Assembly: GCA_028641055.1 (NCBI GenBank)
Contig: CM054057.1
Span: 728,720,484 to 728,784,483 of the forward strand
Reading direction: 5' to 3'
Source: Alopecurus myosuroides
Taxonomy: Eukaryota; Streptophyta; Magnoliopsida; Poales; Poaceae
DNA length: 64,000 nt
A program made the position numbers and the translations under genes. Shown piece after piece: positions 23,601-34,868 of the stretch. The notes beneath the pieces were generated by a model. The model had not been told where the DNA came from. It worked only from the letters and a program-made list of their open reading frames with translations, and ran no database searches. Every line of letters begins with the position of its first letter. Positions within the stretch are counted from its first letter, which is position 1.

Positions 23601-24161
23601 TTTGGTTCTTGTTGATTAGCAACATAGTTTGCCTTCCGTTGTCTGATGTAATGTTGGGTCATGTGACCTCTGGTTGTAAAGCTATACTCTAGTAATACAT
23701 GCTCAATACAGTTTCAATGTCTAGAGTGTTGCTTTGATCGGTTGTTGGTTTCGAGCTCATTGTTATACAGTTTTGGCTATGCCTGCATAGTTGTCGCAGT
23801 CGAGGGGTTGTGGAGCCGATGATCCATGTCCGAGCCCGCCTGTCGATGTGATCGGCCTGGAGCGAGGTAACCCCAGTAACCCTCGATTGTTGTTGCACTT
23901 TCTGGACACATAGCATCTCTGTATAGCTCTGGTCCCGTCTCCTTCAGTTTCATTCGATTCGTGGACGCTTTGATATACATTGTTGGTTATGACTAGCATG
24001 GATACAAGGAGTAGTGGACTGGGGATCCGGACTACGTGCCGATGAATCCAGTCCGCCTGCCGTTGTTTGTTGCGGCCGGGGCTGGTAACCCTGAAGCCCT
24101 TGTGAGTCCATGGCTAGGAGCACATAACGGTATGTATATCTTTGGGTCCGCGGTCGTAACA
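20634..24161 (+). repeat. 3' LTR of chromovirus B
   Basis: Near-identical to 12254-15791, running from TGTAACAGCC to GTCGTAACA. The bZIP-type motif trio is kept at 21621-21650. Several differences are 1-4 bp indels in the GC-rich part and around 22515-22635. Confidence 0.93.
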
Positions 24162-25606
24162 CCTCCATAGTTAGCTTAAACCTCTTGGGCATTGGTGCTT
24201 CGTGGATGTCGAGAGTAAAGCATAACGCGCCGCATGCCTCTTCATCGGAAGAGCTAGATGAGAGACGTGTGCGGTTCCAGGCCGCTCGAGCCTTGTCGAC
24301 TTTATGCTGAGCGATGTTTGATCGCGCGTTGTACCCAGGCTCGTAGCGATTGACGTCTTTCCGCGCCTCCTTGCTGCGGTGTCGCGAGTGGCTCCTGTGA
24401 CGTCGTTGGCTGCGATCTCGACCCCTCCGCGGGCTACGATCTCGACCCCTCGGCCTGTCATCGCTGCCACTCGGGCTATCTCTGCGCCGCCGATCTTCTT
24501 TTCCTCGTGCGCGACAAGGTGACTTCTCCTTTCTGGGTGACGTACTCCTGTGTCCGCGAGGTGCTTCTTTGTCTTTTGGTGGAGTCTCTTTTTTGCGGTC
24601 ATAGGAGGCAAGTTTTGCGTCCGCCATGCCTAACCCTTTATGGACTTGCCGGTATTTCTCCGCGCGGGGATCGTTTTCCCCTGGCTGGTTCGTCTGCAGA
24701 TAAGTGGCCGCGGCCAAGACTGCGGTGGCTGGAGTCGTCGGGTATACGTTGCCGTCTTCGTCGACGCGCATAAGAGAGGCTTCGAGTGACCTACTGATCC
24801 CGGTGAGGGATTCGTCATCCATTGTCGCGTTCTTCGAGACGCGTCTTTTCCTTCCGGGTTGGTTTCCCACCGAGTGCGTTTTAGAGAGTGCCACACGGCG
24901 TTGGCTTGATTCATCCGCTAGTTTTCTGTTCGGCCAGATCTTTGCGAGCTTCTTTGATTAAAGTCGTCGCTTTCACTAGATGGTAGTGGTATGCGGTTAG
25001 CTCTTCTTGAGGGGCTCCCTCTTCAATTGGCTTGGATGAGTGCACGGCCGCTTTTGCCTTGAGCCAGGCTGCTCTTGATACTTTGATGTGCTCGCGTTCC
25101 CTCGCGCTTTCTTGTGTCTCTTCGGGTGGGTCCGTTGATCCTGCCATGCAGACCTGAGCCAGATATGGCCCGCGAGTCCTAGGCGTGGATTGGAGAGCTT
25201 CCCCAACCCGAGAAGGTTCTTCCGCGGAGATAGTGTGGAAGTTGCGAGTGTTCGGACGGATGGACTCGCCGCTTTTCGCTAGATCGCGATTTGCGTAGTT
25301 AAGTGCTTCAGGTTTCGAGACTCACTCAGAGTCCGATCCTTCGATATCGATTTTTTAGGGGAAGCGCGTGATCCCCTCTTTGTTGGTGTAGAACTTGAAG
25401 CTTCCAAACGTCAAGGTGAGGCTTTTCTCCAGGTCGCTGAAACGTCAAGGTGACGTGATTCCGGCGAGTGAGGCGCGACGATGACTGACCCGATCTGGAT
25501 CGGATCGGCTGGAGTCGAAGTTCCGGGGCTCCAACTGAATTTTGGCGACGATGAAGCCGAAGATGCCGCAGATCCAGCGCCCACCGTTCCCACAGACGGC
25601 GCCAAT
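24162..25606 (-). pseudogene. Tat-1 gypsy element: primer site, leader frame and gag 5' part
   Basis: Read from 25606 down. The primer site TGGCGCCGTCTGTGGG (25604-25589) directly follows the LTR. A leader frame with RQLAPSVGT comes next. Gag starts at ATG 25147 (MAGSTDPPEETQ), corresponding to Tat-2 gag at 41774. A frame change or stop near 24911 is followed by a long open segment to 24166 with DEDGNVYPTTPA, a strongly basic Ser/Arg-rich tract, and KRFKL before chromovirus B interrupts. The gag order continues at 12253. The basic tract suggests nucleic-acid binding by the capsid protein. Confidence 0.85.
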
Positions 25607-26108
25607 TGTCGAATATGCATCTCAACAAGTCCCTCGGGTGAACCGATAGGGTTTCGAGTAAGAGAACGAATAGGCGCTGGTGATAATCGTCGGCTAACAG
25701 GGGACAAGATTTACCCAGGTTCGGGGCCCTCGTAGAGGTAAAACCCTTACTCCTGCTGCTGTCGATCTGTATTAGCTCGATAGATCGGTTACAGTGGGGT
25801 GCTCAAGTCGAGAGTAGATCTCAATCTCGAGGCTTAGGTGGTGCGTTATTGCTTGGTCCCCCTCCCGGTGGTTCTCCTGGCTTTATATAGGTAGCCATGT
25901 CTCAAACCGTTCCCGGGGGATACAAACCCTAACCAAAAGTCGGTTACAGGTTTCCTTTCTTAACCCGCAAGGCTTTGCGGGTGGGACCTGATTGGGCCTT
26001 CTAGAACAGTCCATGGCGTCTCCCTTGGAGCTTGGGTCTTGGGACTTAGACCGGGTAGGCTCACCCGATAGGTCTAGGATCCATCCCTTCGCCAGTTACC
26101 CCTCATCA
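25607..26108 (-). repeat. 5' LTR of Tat-1 (minus strand, 502 bp)
   Basis: On the minus strand it starts TGATGAGGGG and ends ATTCGACA, directly before the primer site. It resembles the 489-bp Tat-2 LTRs in length, the end ATTCGACA, the CCCGAACCTGGGTAAATC block (its complement near 25715) and a TATA box (TATATAA, near 25882-25893). The adjacent CTTTG (26109-26113) should be the target duplication, but the other copy lies outside the window. Confidence 0.88.
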
Positions 26109-26170
26109 CTTTGTATCGGTTCGGCCGTTGGGCTTTATTTATAAAGCGGGGCTAAAGCATGTTTCGAGAG
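26109..26170 (+). repeat. LINE 3'-tail fragment
   Basis: CTTTATTTATAAAGCGGGGC at 26133-26152, followed by TAAAGC..TTTCGA, closely resembles the tail of the complete LINE at 32573-32609 (TTTATTTATAAAGTGGGGCG, then TAAAGCC..TTTTCGG). I read this as the last 60 bp of another LINE into which Tat-1 inserted. Confidence 0.55.
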
Positions 26171-26400
26171 ACATTTAGTGATGTTGAAGCTGTAATTTTC
26201 CCAATGACTTTTAATTTATTGTTGCAGTTTATAGTTGTGCATCTAGTACTCATGGAGATAGGCCGTTATGAGACTTGGTGGGTGAGCATTTTATTTGAAA
26301 GAACAGATGGAAATATATTTGCTCAATTAATCTAATTTGTCTATCCTATAATTAAGTGGATAAAAGTGGGCTAAGTGGACATGCCCACTTACACCCCTAG
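26171..26400. other. Unassigned AT-rich DNA
   Basis: No gene or known repeat is recognised. It is the pre-insertion flank of the following LINE. Confidence 0.4.
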
Positions 26401-26515
26401 ATAGAATGTGTGGTGATGTACTGAAATTTTTCAGAGTCGATGCTCATGGTGCGTCCGTCCGGCGGCTCGCCCTGCTGACGGCGGTGACCCAGGCCCCCTC
26501 TTTGGCCGTGCGGGT

Positions 26516-28440
26516 TTGCCGATGGCGGACGAGCGTGGCCTAGTCGAGGTCCCCTCGCCGCTGCGTGGCCGGAGCTGGGCCGACGTCACGGACGAGGAAG
26601 TGGCGGCTGAGGAGCAGAGGCTGGAGATGGAGCGCCTGTGCACCCCACCGGCGCATCCTACCCTGGTCGAGTTCTTGGCGGTGGCGACCAGGTCCCTCCC
26701 GGCGAGCGACGGTGGCGCAGCGACCCCCGACGGTGGCCCGCAGGTCTCCATGGATGGTGCGTCAGACGGCGCGGGGCAGTGGCCCTCCACCTACGGGGGA
26801 TGGTGACCGCTGGGCTAGCTCTGGTGGTTGCCGTTCCATCGTCGCCAGCGGGTGGCTCGGTGGCACCGCCCCGCCGTTCCTCCTCTGCCTGCGAGGAGAG
26901 GGACACGCTGCGCCCTTGCTGCTTGGGTCGGTTCCAGCTGCTTGCCCGGTGGGGATCCCTAACCCTAGGGTGGATGAGGCCTCTAGGCTGGCGCCCCAAC
27001 CCATACTTGGGTGGCGCAGCCAGGACGCCAGGGCGAGTGCTAGGCCGACGGGGCCCGTTTCGGCCCACTCCAGCGGCGCCTGGTTGTGGATCCGAAAAGG
27101 CTCTCTGTCGCTGGGCCTAGGGTTCCCAGCGAACCGCCTCGATCTCGCTCGCTAGAGGAACACGACTCGGATCGTTTCCTCTACGCCGCCGCCTCCTCCT
27201 CTGTCTTGTTCCTTCGCCAAAGTTGTCGTGGCGGCTCCGATGAAGCGCACGCGAGACACGCGCTCCCCCCTTGTCGGCCCGGCCGTGCCTCTTCCTCCCG
27301 CTCCCCTCCCCCTGCTCGCATGTCGGTGTCGAACGCCCCGCCTCGTCCCCTCCTCAGTGGCCCCGTCCGTGGGCACGGAAGCCCCCCGTCGTTCGCCTCC
27401 ACCCGCAGCTCGCTAGTCGGGGCAGCTGTACCGGCCTCTACCTCGGCGGTCGCCCGTGCGCTCACCGGGAAGGGGCCTTCCCGGGCCGCTTCGCTCGCTC
27501 GGGTTGAGTCGCGGACCGCCCGTACGAGCCACTTCCTTGGAGGGCTTCGCCGGAGAACAGGGGCCGGGAACGTGAGCTGCGGGACGAGCTGGTCAGAAGG
27601 TAGGAGGTGGAGCTCGGAGGGGCTCCCTCGGGGTTGGAGGCTCGGCGGGGGAGAGATGGGCTGCAGGGGACTGCTGTCAGCGGGGAGTCACGCGCGGGTG
27701 GCCCTGGTGGTCTGCACTCGGGTGACCGGGATGGAGATTGGTGCGGGACTGCGGCCGATCTCCACGTCGTGTCGCTCGGCCAACCCCGCCTCCGCCTGCG
27801 GATCCTCCTGTGATCCCAAGGAAGAAGAAGAACAAGAAAAAAGAAGAAGAAGAAGGCGGTGTCTCGGTAGGTCTCGCAGGTGTCTTTTGGGCCTTCACTC
27901 TCACAGTATGGGTCCAACCTCTGTGAGCGTCCAGGCTCATTAGATCTGGCGGGTCTGGTGGCGGATGGTCTCCACGATTTGCCCTCTCCCCAGTCTGGGT
28001 CGGAGGCGGCTGACTCTTGTGGAGTGAGTATGGAGATGGCTGCTCCAGATTCGCCTTGCTCTCCGGGGGTAGCCTGCTACACCCTCTCTCCTGGGACCCC
28101 TCCTACTCCACCTAAGGGGTCTCCGGTGCGGCTGCTTGCCACTCCGTTTCGTACACTCGGGCCCCAGGGGCGGTCGTCACCGCCTCTCCCACGCCTGGGG
28201 TCTCGACCCGCCGTAGTGCTCGCCTCTCCCGCGCCAGGGCTGGGGCGGAGGTTGTCGAGCCGACGGTGGGTGATGTTGCGTCGCACCGCCAGGCGGCTCG
28301 CTGCCTTGAGCCTGGTACGTCCCGCCCCTCCCCTTCTATCTCCGCCCGTCCCTCCCCCTCTGGTTTTAGGTTCTCGGTTCTCGATTCGGTCCCCCTGGAG
28401 CAGTTGGAACAGGTTGCAGCTGGTTGTGGCTTGATTTTCC
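26516..28440 (+). pseudogene. LINE ORF1-like region, degenerate
   Basis: The frame at 26516-26806 has GLVEVPSPLRGRSWADVTDE and an acidic stretch typical of the N-terminus of grass LINE ORF1. After 26806 the high GC content keeps several frames open, and I cannot choose one with confidence up to about 28266. There a frame with FRFSVLDSVPLEQLEQV appears, probably the ORF1 C-terminal part. No CCHC knuckle is clearly seen. Function in a live copy: an RNA-binding chaperone of the LINE particle. Confidence 0.45.
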
Positions 28441-28449
28441 GGGGGGAAT

Positions 28450-29466
28450 GTGGCCCCAGGATGGAGCAGACTGAGGCTATTCGGGCTAAGGAGATTTACG
28501 AGGGGATCGTTGGCGGCCGCTCGCGCTCAGGCGGAGCGTGAGCGGCTGGCCCCCTCGACGTCAGCTGGACCCGCATGGGTTACACCGGGGTCTGACAATG
28601 ACGGTTCTCCTTGGCCCTTAGAGCAGGCTAACCCTATTGCTCCTCCCCAGCCGGGGAGGAAGCGGGGTAGGCCTCCCAAGGCGATGTCCAGACCCTCGAC
28701 CAGTGGTAGGGCCCCCTCGGTCCCCCCTATGGGGACCACTCCAATGATGTTTACCTATGGGTGTCTCCACATTCATTTGAACATACGGGGGTTTGGGGCG
28801 GACGGCCGTCAGACCCAGCTCGCTGAGTACATGCGACAAGAAAATGTTGACATTGTGGGTCTCCAAGAGACGATCAGACAAGATTTCTCCATTGCTGAGC
28901 TGCAAAGACTGAGCCGCTCCAAGTTTGCATGGCATTGGCTCCCGGCCTCAGGTCATTCTGGTGGGATCCTCCTTGGCGCTAAGGAGGATACCTTCCAGGT
29001 AGATGACATGGACCGCGGGGAATTTTTCGTGAGCATGTCACTTACCCATAGACGATCTAATCTCCAATGGGAGGTTATCATTGTTTACGGACCCGCGGAC
29101 CATAGGAGGTCCTCCGAGTTCTTGGCCGAGCTAACGGCGAAAGTGGAAAGGTGTCCCATTTCGGTGGTGGTGGCAGGGGACTTTAACCTGCTTAGGTCCC
29201 CAGAGGATAAGAGTTCGGACAACATGGACCTCACTAGGATGAGGATGTTTAACGACTTCATTAGTGTCCTAGCGCTTCATGAGATAGACCGGGTGGGGGC
29301 CGATATACTTGGACCAATAACCAAGCGGACCCGATTCGGAGTGCGCTTGATCGCGTCCTCATATCGGTGGAGTGGGAAATTGCCTTCCCTCTTTGCTCTC
29401 TTCGGGCCCTCACCCGGGTGGGGTCGGACCATACTCCCCTTCTCTTCTCTTTTGGAGGGGGGATAG
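28450..29466 (+). pseudogene. LINE ORF2 endonuclease domain, with AT-hook
   Basis: Open 28450-29466. An AT-hook-like GRKRGRPPK lies at 28654-28680. From about 28755 the exonuclease-endonuclease-phosphatase fold follows: LNIRGFG, LQET with the metal-binding Glu at 28867-28869, and GDFN at 29176-29187. The frame is lost near 29330; the conserved SDH (29424-29432) lies in a second frame and the sequence then moves to a third frame near 29480. In a working LINE this domain nicks the target for target-primed reverse transcription. Confidence 0.75.
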
Positions 29467-29479
29467 CCCGAGGTCGAAT

Positions 29480-31347
29480 CGATTCCACTTTGAGGACTTC
29501 TGGCTCGGGAAACCGGGTTTTGTGGAATCGGTGGGTCTCAAATGGGCTGAGGCGGCGGCCTCCCCTCCTCGTGTGTATAATGTCGTGGATGTCTGGCACC
29601 ACTGTTCTAAGATGATCCGCCAATGCATGTGTGGCTGGGGGGCGAATTTGGGGGCGGACCTTCAGCGACACAAATCCTCGCTTGTAGACCAGATTCAAAC
29701 GATGGACTCGAGGGATGATGCGTTAGGTCTGTCCCCGGATGAGTGTCTTCAACGGTATGCTTTGGAGGCGTCGCTGATGAGTGTGTATAAGGGAGAAGAG
29801 ATCTTTTGGCATCAGCGTAGCTGCCAGAAATGGCTGCTACTCGGCGACGCCAACACAACATACTTTCATGCTATAGCTAACGGGCGGCGCCGGAAGTGCT
29901 CCATCCCGTTACTTTGGGCAGATGGCTGCCTTCTCGAGGAGGGGAAGGAGCTATCTGCCCATATTTACTCCTTCTACACGGAGCTTTTTTTGGCAGGACC
30001 CTACTCGGGGGTCTCATTATCCAGGGTCCTTTGGTGCCAGGGCGCCCTAGTTTTGGACGAGGAGAATGAGGTCCTCACTGGCACATTCCTGCCAGAGAAG
30101 GTGCGGCGGGCCGTGATGGAGATGAAAGCTAACTCCTCTCCTAGGCCTGATGGCCGTTCAATTTATTTTTTCCATAGATTTTGGGGTCAGTTGCAGGCGA
30201 TGATTATGCGAATGTTCCAAGAATTCTATATTGGAACATTGGTTATGTCACGCCTAAACTTTGGAGTCATTACTTTGATCCCCAAGCTGACGGGGGCGAC
30301 GGATATCCGCCAGTTCAGGCCTATCACGGTGATTAATGTCATCCAGCGCATCTTCGCTAAGGTGCTCGCGCTACGGATGGCTCCGGTGGTGCAACGGTTA
30401 ACTCTCACCCAACAGTTCGTCTTTACTAAGGGCCGACATATTCATGATGGGATTCTGGCGCTTTATGAAATTGTTCATGAAGTGAAGGTTCGACACCTTA
30501 AGGGTGTCTTCCTAAAGATGGACTTTCAGAAGGCATATGATCGGTTGGACTGGGCTTTCCTGCGCCAAGTCCTCGAACGTAGGGGGTTTGATAACCGGGT
30601 CATTTGCTAGGTTATGCAGCTTGTTACAAGCGGTAACACGACGATTAATATTAACGGGGAGATTGGACCGTCTTTTCAGTCCTCCTGTGGGGTGAGACAG
30701 GGGGAAATATTGTTCAACCTGGCAGTGGAATCATTAGCGACTATCCTATACTTGCTAAGGAGGCCGGCCACATCTCGGGTGTGGTAGGCCACCTTATCCC
30801 AGAAGGAGGGGTTTCCCTTCTTCAATATGCGGATGACACGATGATTATGGTGGAGGGGTCGGATCGAGATATTTGTAATCTCAAATTGCTCCTCCTCTGC
30901 TTTGAGGCCATGTCAGGCCTCAAAATTAATTTCGACAAGAGTGAGGTGGTGGTGATGGGATATTCCCCGGAGGAACAACAACAGATTGCAGATAACTTCA
31001 ACTGCAAACTGTCATCTTTTCCGGTGGAATATCTGGGCGTCCCTCTTGGGGATTCGAGGATCTTGATGAGAGATCTTGAGCCCCTCATAGGGCGGGTAAG
31101 GAAGAAGGCGGAACCTTGGTGCGGTAGGTTTACCTCTAAGGGGAGCAAAAGCGTACTTATAGACTCTTGCCTCTTCAGCCTGTCCATGTATATGATGGGT
31201 CTATACCTTCTTCTCGAAGGGGCCCATAAGGCCTTTGATAAGGAACTCCCGCGGTTCTTCTGGTCGGCCTCCAATGGTCGGCAGAAACATCATATGGTCA
31301 AGTGGGCCCAAGGACTTTGGGGGCATAGGGATTATCGCGTCTCGTAA
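29480..31347 (+). pseudogene. LINE ORF2 reverse transcriptase, broken
   Basis: RT sequence starts in the frame with NRFHFEDFWL and KWLLLGDANTTYFH. RT core blocks include VITLIPK, RPITVINV, FTKGRHIHDG and FLKMDFQKAYDRLDW (around 30507-30551). A TAG at 30608-30610 interrupts. The SSCGVRQGE block follows, then a further frame change. The catalytic YADD is at 30826-30837, within a frame that stays open to 31347 (includes LKINFDKSEVV and EYLGVPLG). Confidence 0.85.
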
Positions 31348-31643
31348 GATAAACACCGCTCTTTTGCTCAAGTGGGTTTGGAGTATCTTGCAGGATGATG
31401 GAGGGCTTTGGCTTCAACTTATCAAAGAAAAGTACCTGAGAGGCTGCCCTCTGTTGTCATCTGAACGCTGGGAGGGATCCCAATTTTGGAGGGTCCATCC
31501 AATCCATTAAGCTTGAGATCCGGAGGGGAGCGAGGTTCCTTGTTAGGGATGGGACCCACACCCTCTTTTGGGTAGATACGTGGCTCGCAGACAGACCGCT
31601 TCAACTGGTCTAACCGAGTCTTTATGCGATTTGTTCAGATCCG

Positions 31644-32399
31644 TTGCTGTCAGTTGCCAGGGCCAGACCAAATGGAGCTTGGAACATCTTGTTCCGAAGG
31701 ACATTTGGTTCGGTCGAGGCGATAGCATGGGATGAGCTTAGGAACGCGCTTCCAGGCTCCTTAGATGGAGCTCAGGACCGCGTGGCTTGCAGTTTAGCGC
31801 CTTCGGGCTCATTCTCCGTCAAGTCGGCGTATCGGAGTATCTTCCACGGACCTGGGCAGACCTGGTCGGCCTTATTATGGAAAGCTCCCCTACCATTGAA
31901 GATCAAGATCTTTGTATGGCAGCTGCTACGGGACCGCCTTCCTTCGGGAGTGGAGGTTCGGAAGCGTGAAGGGCCTGGTAATGGCATGTGCCCTCTTTGT
32001 GGGACTTCTGAGACGGAGACCGATATTATGTTCACATGCCCTACGGCCCGGTTCGTATGGAATTTCGTCTACGAAGGTCTAGGCCCTGAATGGAGGGCCG
32101 CGGACCTGGGCGAATTCCTGAAACTCCAGGCGAGGAGGACTGGGAGGGGACGTCGTCTCTTTTGGTTTATCTTTGCCGGGATGACATGGACCCTATGGAC
32201 GATTAGGAATAAGATGGCGATAGAACAGATCTTTCTTCGGCGCGCTACTGACTCGATGTTCAAATGTCTCGCTTTTTTGCAGCAGTGGCACCCGTTGTGT
32301 AGGCAGCGGGATAGGGCTCAGCGGGATGACATGATAGACCGCTTGGTGGGGACGGCGAGACGCATCTACGGCTCCACCTATACATCTTCTACGAGTTGA
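31644..32399 (+). pseudogene. LINE ORF2 C-terminal zf-RVT region
   Basis: Carries FSVKSAYR, then WKAPLPLKIKIFVWQLLRD and the cysteine-rich CPLCGTSETETDIMFTC, the zinc-binding region at the C-terminus of plant LINE ORF2. Between 31347 and 31644 the frame is broken, but matching pieces (for example KWAQGLWG) can be followed. Stops at 32397-32399. Confidence 0.8.
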
Positions 32400-32624
32400 G
32401 CCTGGCGGCGGGGTGGGAGCGTTCTTTCCCACGCCTTAGTCTGTTTTCCTCTTCTATTTCCTTTCATGCTTTTTATGTTGCTACATTTGGGCTTACTTGT
32501 GCTGTTGCCTCAGCGAACTTGTTCCTCCTTTGCTTTGTGAGTCGTGTTGTATGAAACAGATGTGGTGGTTGTTTTATTTATAAAGTGGGGCGTAAAGCCT
32601 TTTTCGGCAAAATAGAATGTGCGG

Positions 32625-33980
32625 TTCCGGAGGATGCTGCACCCAGTTTTGGTCGACCTGGGACGTCTGCCAATCGGATGGCTGAATCCTCAACCTAGTC
32701 CCCGTCGAAATCGTTGGTGGCTAGGCCCGGGCGTGTGAGCGTGCCGCGTGTGAGTGTGGCCGGGGTGAGTGATGGTTGAGCTAGCAGCGACAGTAGGTCG
32801 GCAGTACGGGGGTACAGTCACGCCTTCCCTCGTCCTAAATCCCATGGCCAAGATCCATGCGACGCCTAGCCTAATTCCTGTGGCCAAGAGAGCGGGGGTA
32901 CGCAACGTTGTCGCTACTTGTAGATATTTTGGTGCACTTGAGACTGGCCATGCACGACAACAGGAAGTATGTGCCAATTAAACCCCATGTCGACGCGTCA
33001 CTTGCCACGCAAAACGGAAATGCTTACAATCATCCGGGGGATGATCGTCCGGGTCAACTAGTGAGGTGGGTCCAGGTGCGGAGAACGCTTGCGACCGCTC
33101 GTCCCTTATCTATACATTGCTACTCGCCTCCGAGCCGCACGGCCATTCCCATCGCCGCCGTCACCTCCGCCTCCCTCTCCGCGCTCCACGAGGGGAGGCC
33201 CTCGCCTGCGCCATCTCCGTCGAGGTCAGATGCGTGCTCGCCGTCATGCGCCGCAGTAGACGACGCCGCCGCCGACCACCAGCTCGTCTCCTCCCTCAAA
33301 GCCCCATCGCCGACCGTGGATTTCCGCCGGTGGCCGCCGCCGTCCAAGCAAGCTCCGCCGCCCACCGCTCCGCGCGACCGCGCCCATGGAGGCTGGACCG
33401 CCCCGTCCCAGCCCTGTCGTCGCTCTCGTCTCGTGCACCATCCGGGACCGGGAGCAAAAGGGGAAGAGAAGCGGACCACCACCCGCTCTCGGCGGCGGCG
33501 CGCGGCCCTATCTCTGGATGGCGTCGAGCGGAGGAGATCCCTCCGGATTAGCTGCTGCCGGTGAGCCGGCCCTTTCTTTGGCTTCTCTGCCGTCTCAGAT
33601 CTGCCGGCCATGGCCACAACGCTGACTCGCTGCTCCTGCTTAATCTAATCCGGGTTACTTTGCAGAGAAGCCTGCCTGTCTGATGCTTGTCATCTTCCGA
33701 ACATTGTAAGTATAAGCAGTGAAAATGGCAGCAAAAATGAGCCTGTCTAAGTCTGGTGATTTACTTTGTTCCGTGTTCCATCGTCGTTGGTATTGTATTC
33801 TGAACTCGATTTAGGATCGTGGCTGAGCTATTTTTGCTTCGACTTCTCATTTTGTTTAGGGTCGTTCCTAATCTGCTATGTTGTGATCGCTTACTGATTT
33901 AGGGTCATGGCTTATACATATTACATATCCCAATTGCTCAGGTGATCTATATTTTTGCCAAAATAGTGATTCATATACTA
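32625..33980. other. Unassigned DNA with a GC-rich exon-like patch
   Basis: No known element is recognised. 33060-33620 is GC-rich with open frames on both strands, like a 5' exon or gene fragment, but I recognise no domain. Around 33650-33715 a TTTGCAG acceptor-like site and a GTAAGTAT donor-like site bracket about 40 bp. It could be the 5' end of a host gene or a captured fragment; neither can be shown. Confidence 0.35.
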
Positions 33981-33989
33981 GACGTGTGC

Positions 33990-34700
33990 ACCTCGTTTGC
34001 TTTGGTTCCTGTTCTGGATTGGTGGTGCCGCGGGAGTTGCTACTGAAGGCCGGAGTTGCTACTGTGCCGGAGATTTTACTGGATGTTATGTTTTTATGCG
34101 GGAGATGCATTTTATGTGGTGCCAGAAACCGTGCTACAATAGTGTAATTTTTTTGCTTTTTTTGTGTATTTTTTTTGCTACAAGAACTCCGACAATATCT
34201 CCGGCGAGGTCATTTGTTGCTACAATACCAAAAAAAATTGCTATAATAATTATAATTTTTTGCTATCTTAGCACGAATTTTTTGCTCAGCGCGCGAACTC
34301 GTTTTCTTTTTGCTATTTTTTGTTCAATTTTTTGCTACGAGAACTCCGGCGATGTCTCCGGCGATGTCATTTTTTGCTATAATAGAGTAATTATTTTGCT
34401 ACATTTATTCATTTTTTTTGCTATTTTAGTACAAATTTTTTGCACAGGGAGAGTTCTCCGGCGATCGCCGGTGAAAGTTCCGGCGATGTCTCCGACGAAA
34501 TTAATTTTGCTACAGTTTTTTTTTTTTTGCTACAGTAGCTCCGGCGAGGTCTGACATTTTTTCTGTTCTTTTTGGGGTGAAACGTTTTTTTGCTACGGGA
34601 GCAAAAGTGGGACTTTTTTTTGCTACGGGGAGCAAAAGCGGGGCTATTTTTTGCTACGGGGAGCAAAAGTGGGATTTGGCAAAAAAAAAACGGACAGGTG
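33990..34700. repeat. TTTTGCTAC-rich low-complexity repeat block
   Basis: TTTTTGCTA(C/T) recurs more than ten times, alternating with CTCCGGCGA(G/T)GTC segments. The last three units (about 34585-34675) are near-tandem and form short hairpins, TTTTGCT against AGCAAAA around ACGGG. The block ends about 70 bp before the TATA box of the CBF gene. It is irregular and not obviously part of a transposon I can name. Confidence 0.6.
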
Positions 34701-34771
34701 TCAGCAGGGGGAGGCGGGGGATGGAAATTTTCCATCCCCCGGGGGACGCTCAGCAGTCTCCCACGCAAAAC

Positions 34772-34778
34772 TATAAAA
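34772..34778 (+). promoter_or_regulatory. TATA box of the CBF gene
   Basis: TATAAAA in the context ACTATAAAACAGCAG, 97 bp upstream of the first ATG of the CBF gene. Spacing suits a transcript start near 34805 and a leader of about 60 bp. Confidence 0.65.
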
Positions 34779-34868
34779 CAGCAGACAACTAACACACACA
34801 CTCACTCTAAAATACTAAACCTCAAGCTCCTCGCAAATCACAGTCCGCGCGCCCTGCTAAGCTAAGCA

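Larger units (their letters stand above)
12254..24161 (+). mobile_element. Ty3/gypsy chromovirus B (Tekay/Del-like), complete
   Basis: Complete element of about 11.9 kb. The LTRs are 3538 and 3528 bp, both beginning TGTAACAGCC. The 5-bp target duplication CCTCC is at 12249-12253 and 24162-24166. It has a primer site, one uninterrupted gag-pol frame and a polypurine tract. By eye I count about 36 LTR differences, of which some 25 are substitutions, so identity is near 99%. With a commonly used grass rate of 1.3e-8 per site per year that suggests insertion within a few hundred thousand years. It splits the gag of Tat-1 between the codons for KRFKL..MEV and YDGSLE. Confidence 0.95.
26414..32611 (+). 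mobile_element. L1-type LINE retrotransposon, near full length, degenerate
   Basis: Flanked by an imperfect 13-bp target duplication, ATAGAATGTGTGG (26401-26413) and ATAGAATGTGCGG (32612-32624). Contains an ORF1-like region, an apurinic-type endonuclease, reverse transcriptase and a C-terminal zinc-finger region (zf-RVT type), in L1 order. The 3' end is a TTTATTTATAAAG..GGGGCG tail rather than a long poly(A). Several frameshifts and stops make it inactive. Confidence 0.88.

Noticed and set aside
26600..27940. Several overlapping long frames on both strands in the 5' part of the LINE
   Set aside because: High GC content suppresses stops; only the 26516 frame has a LINE-like motif. The others were not called.
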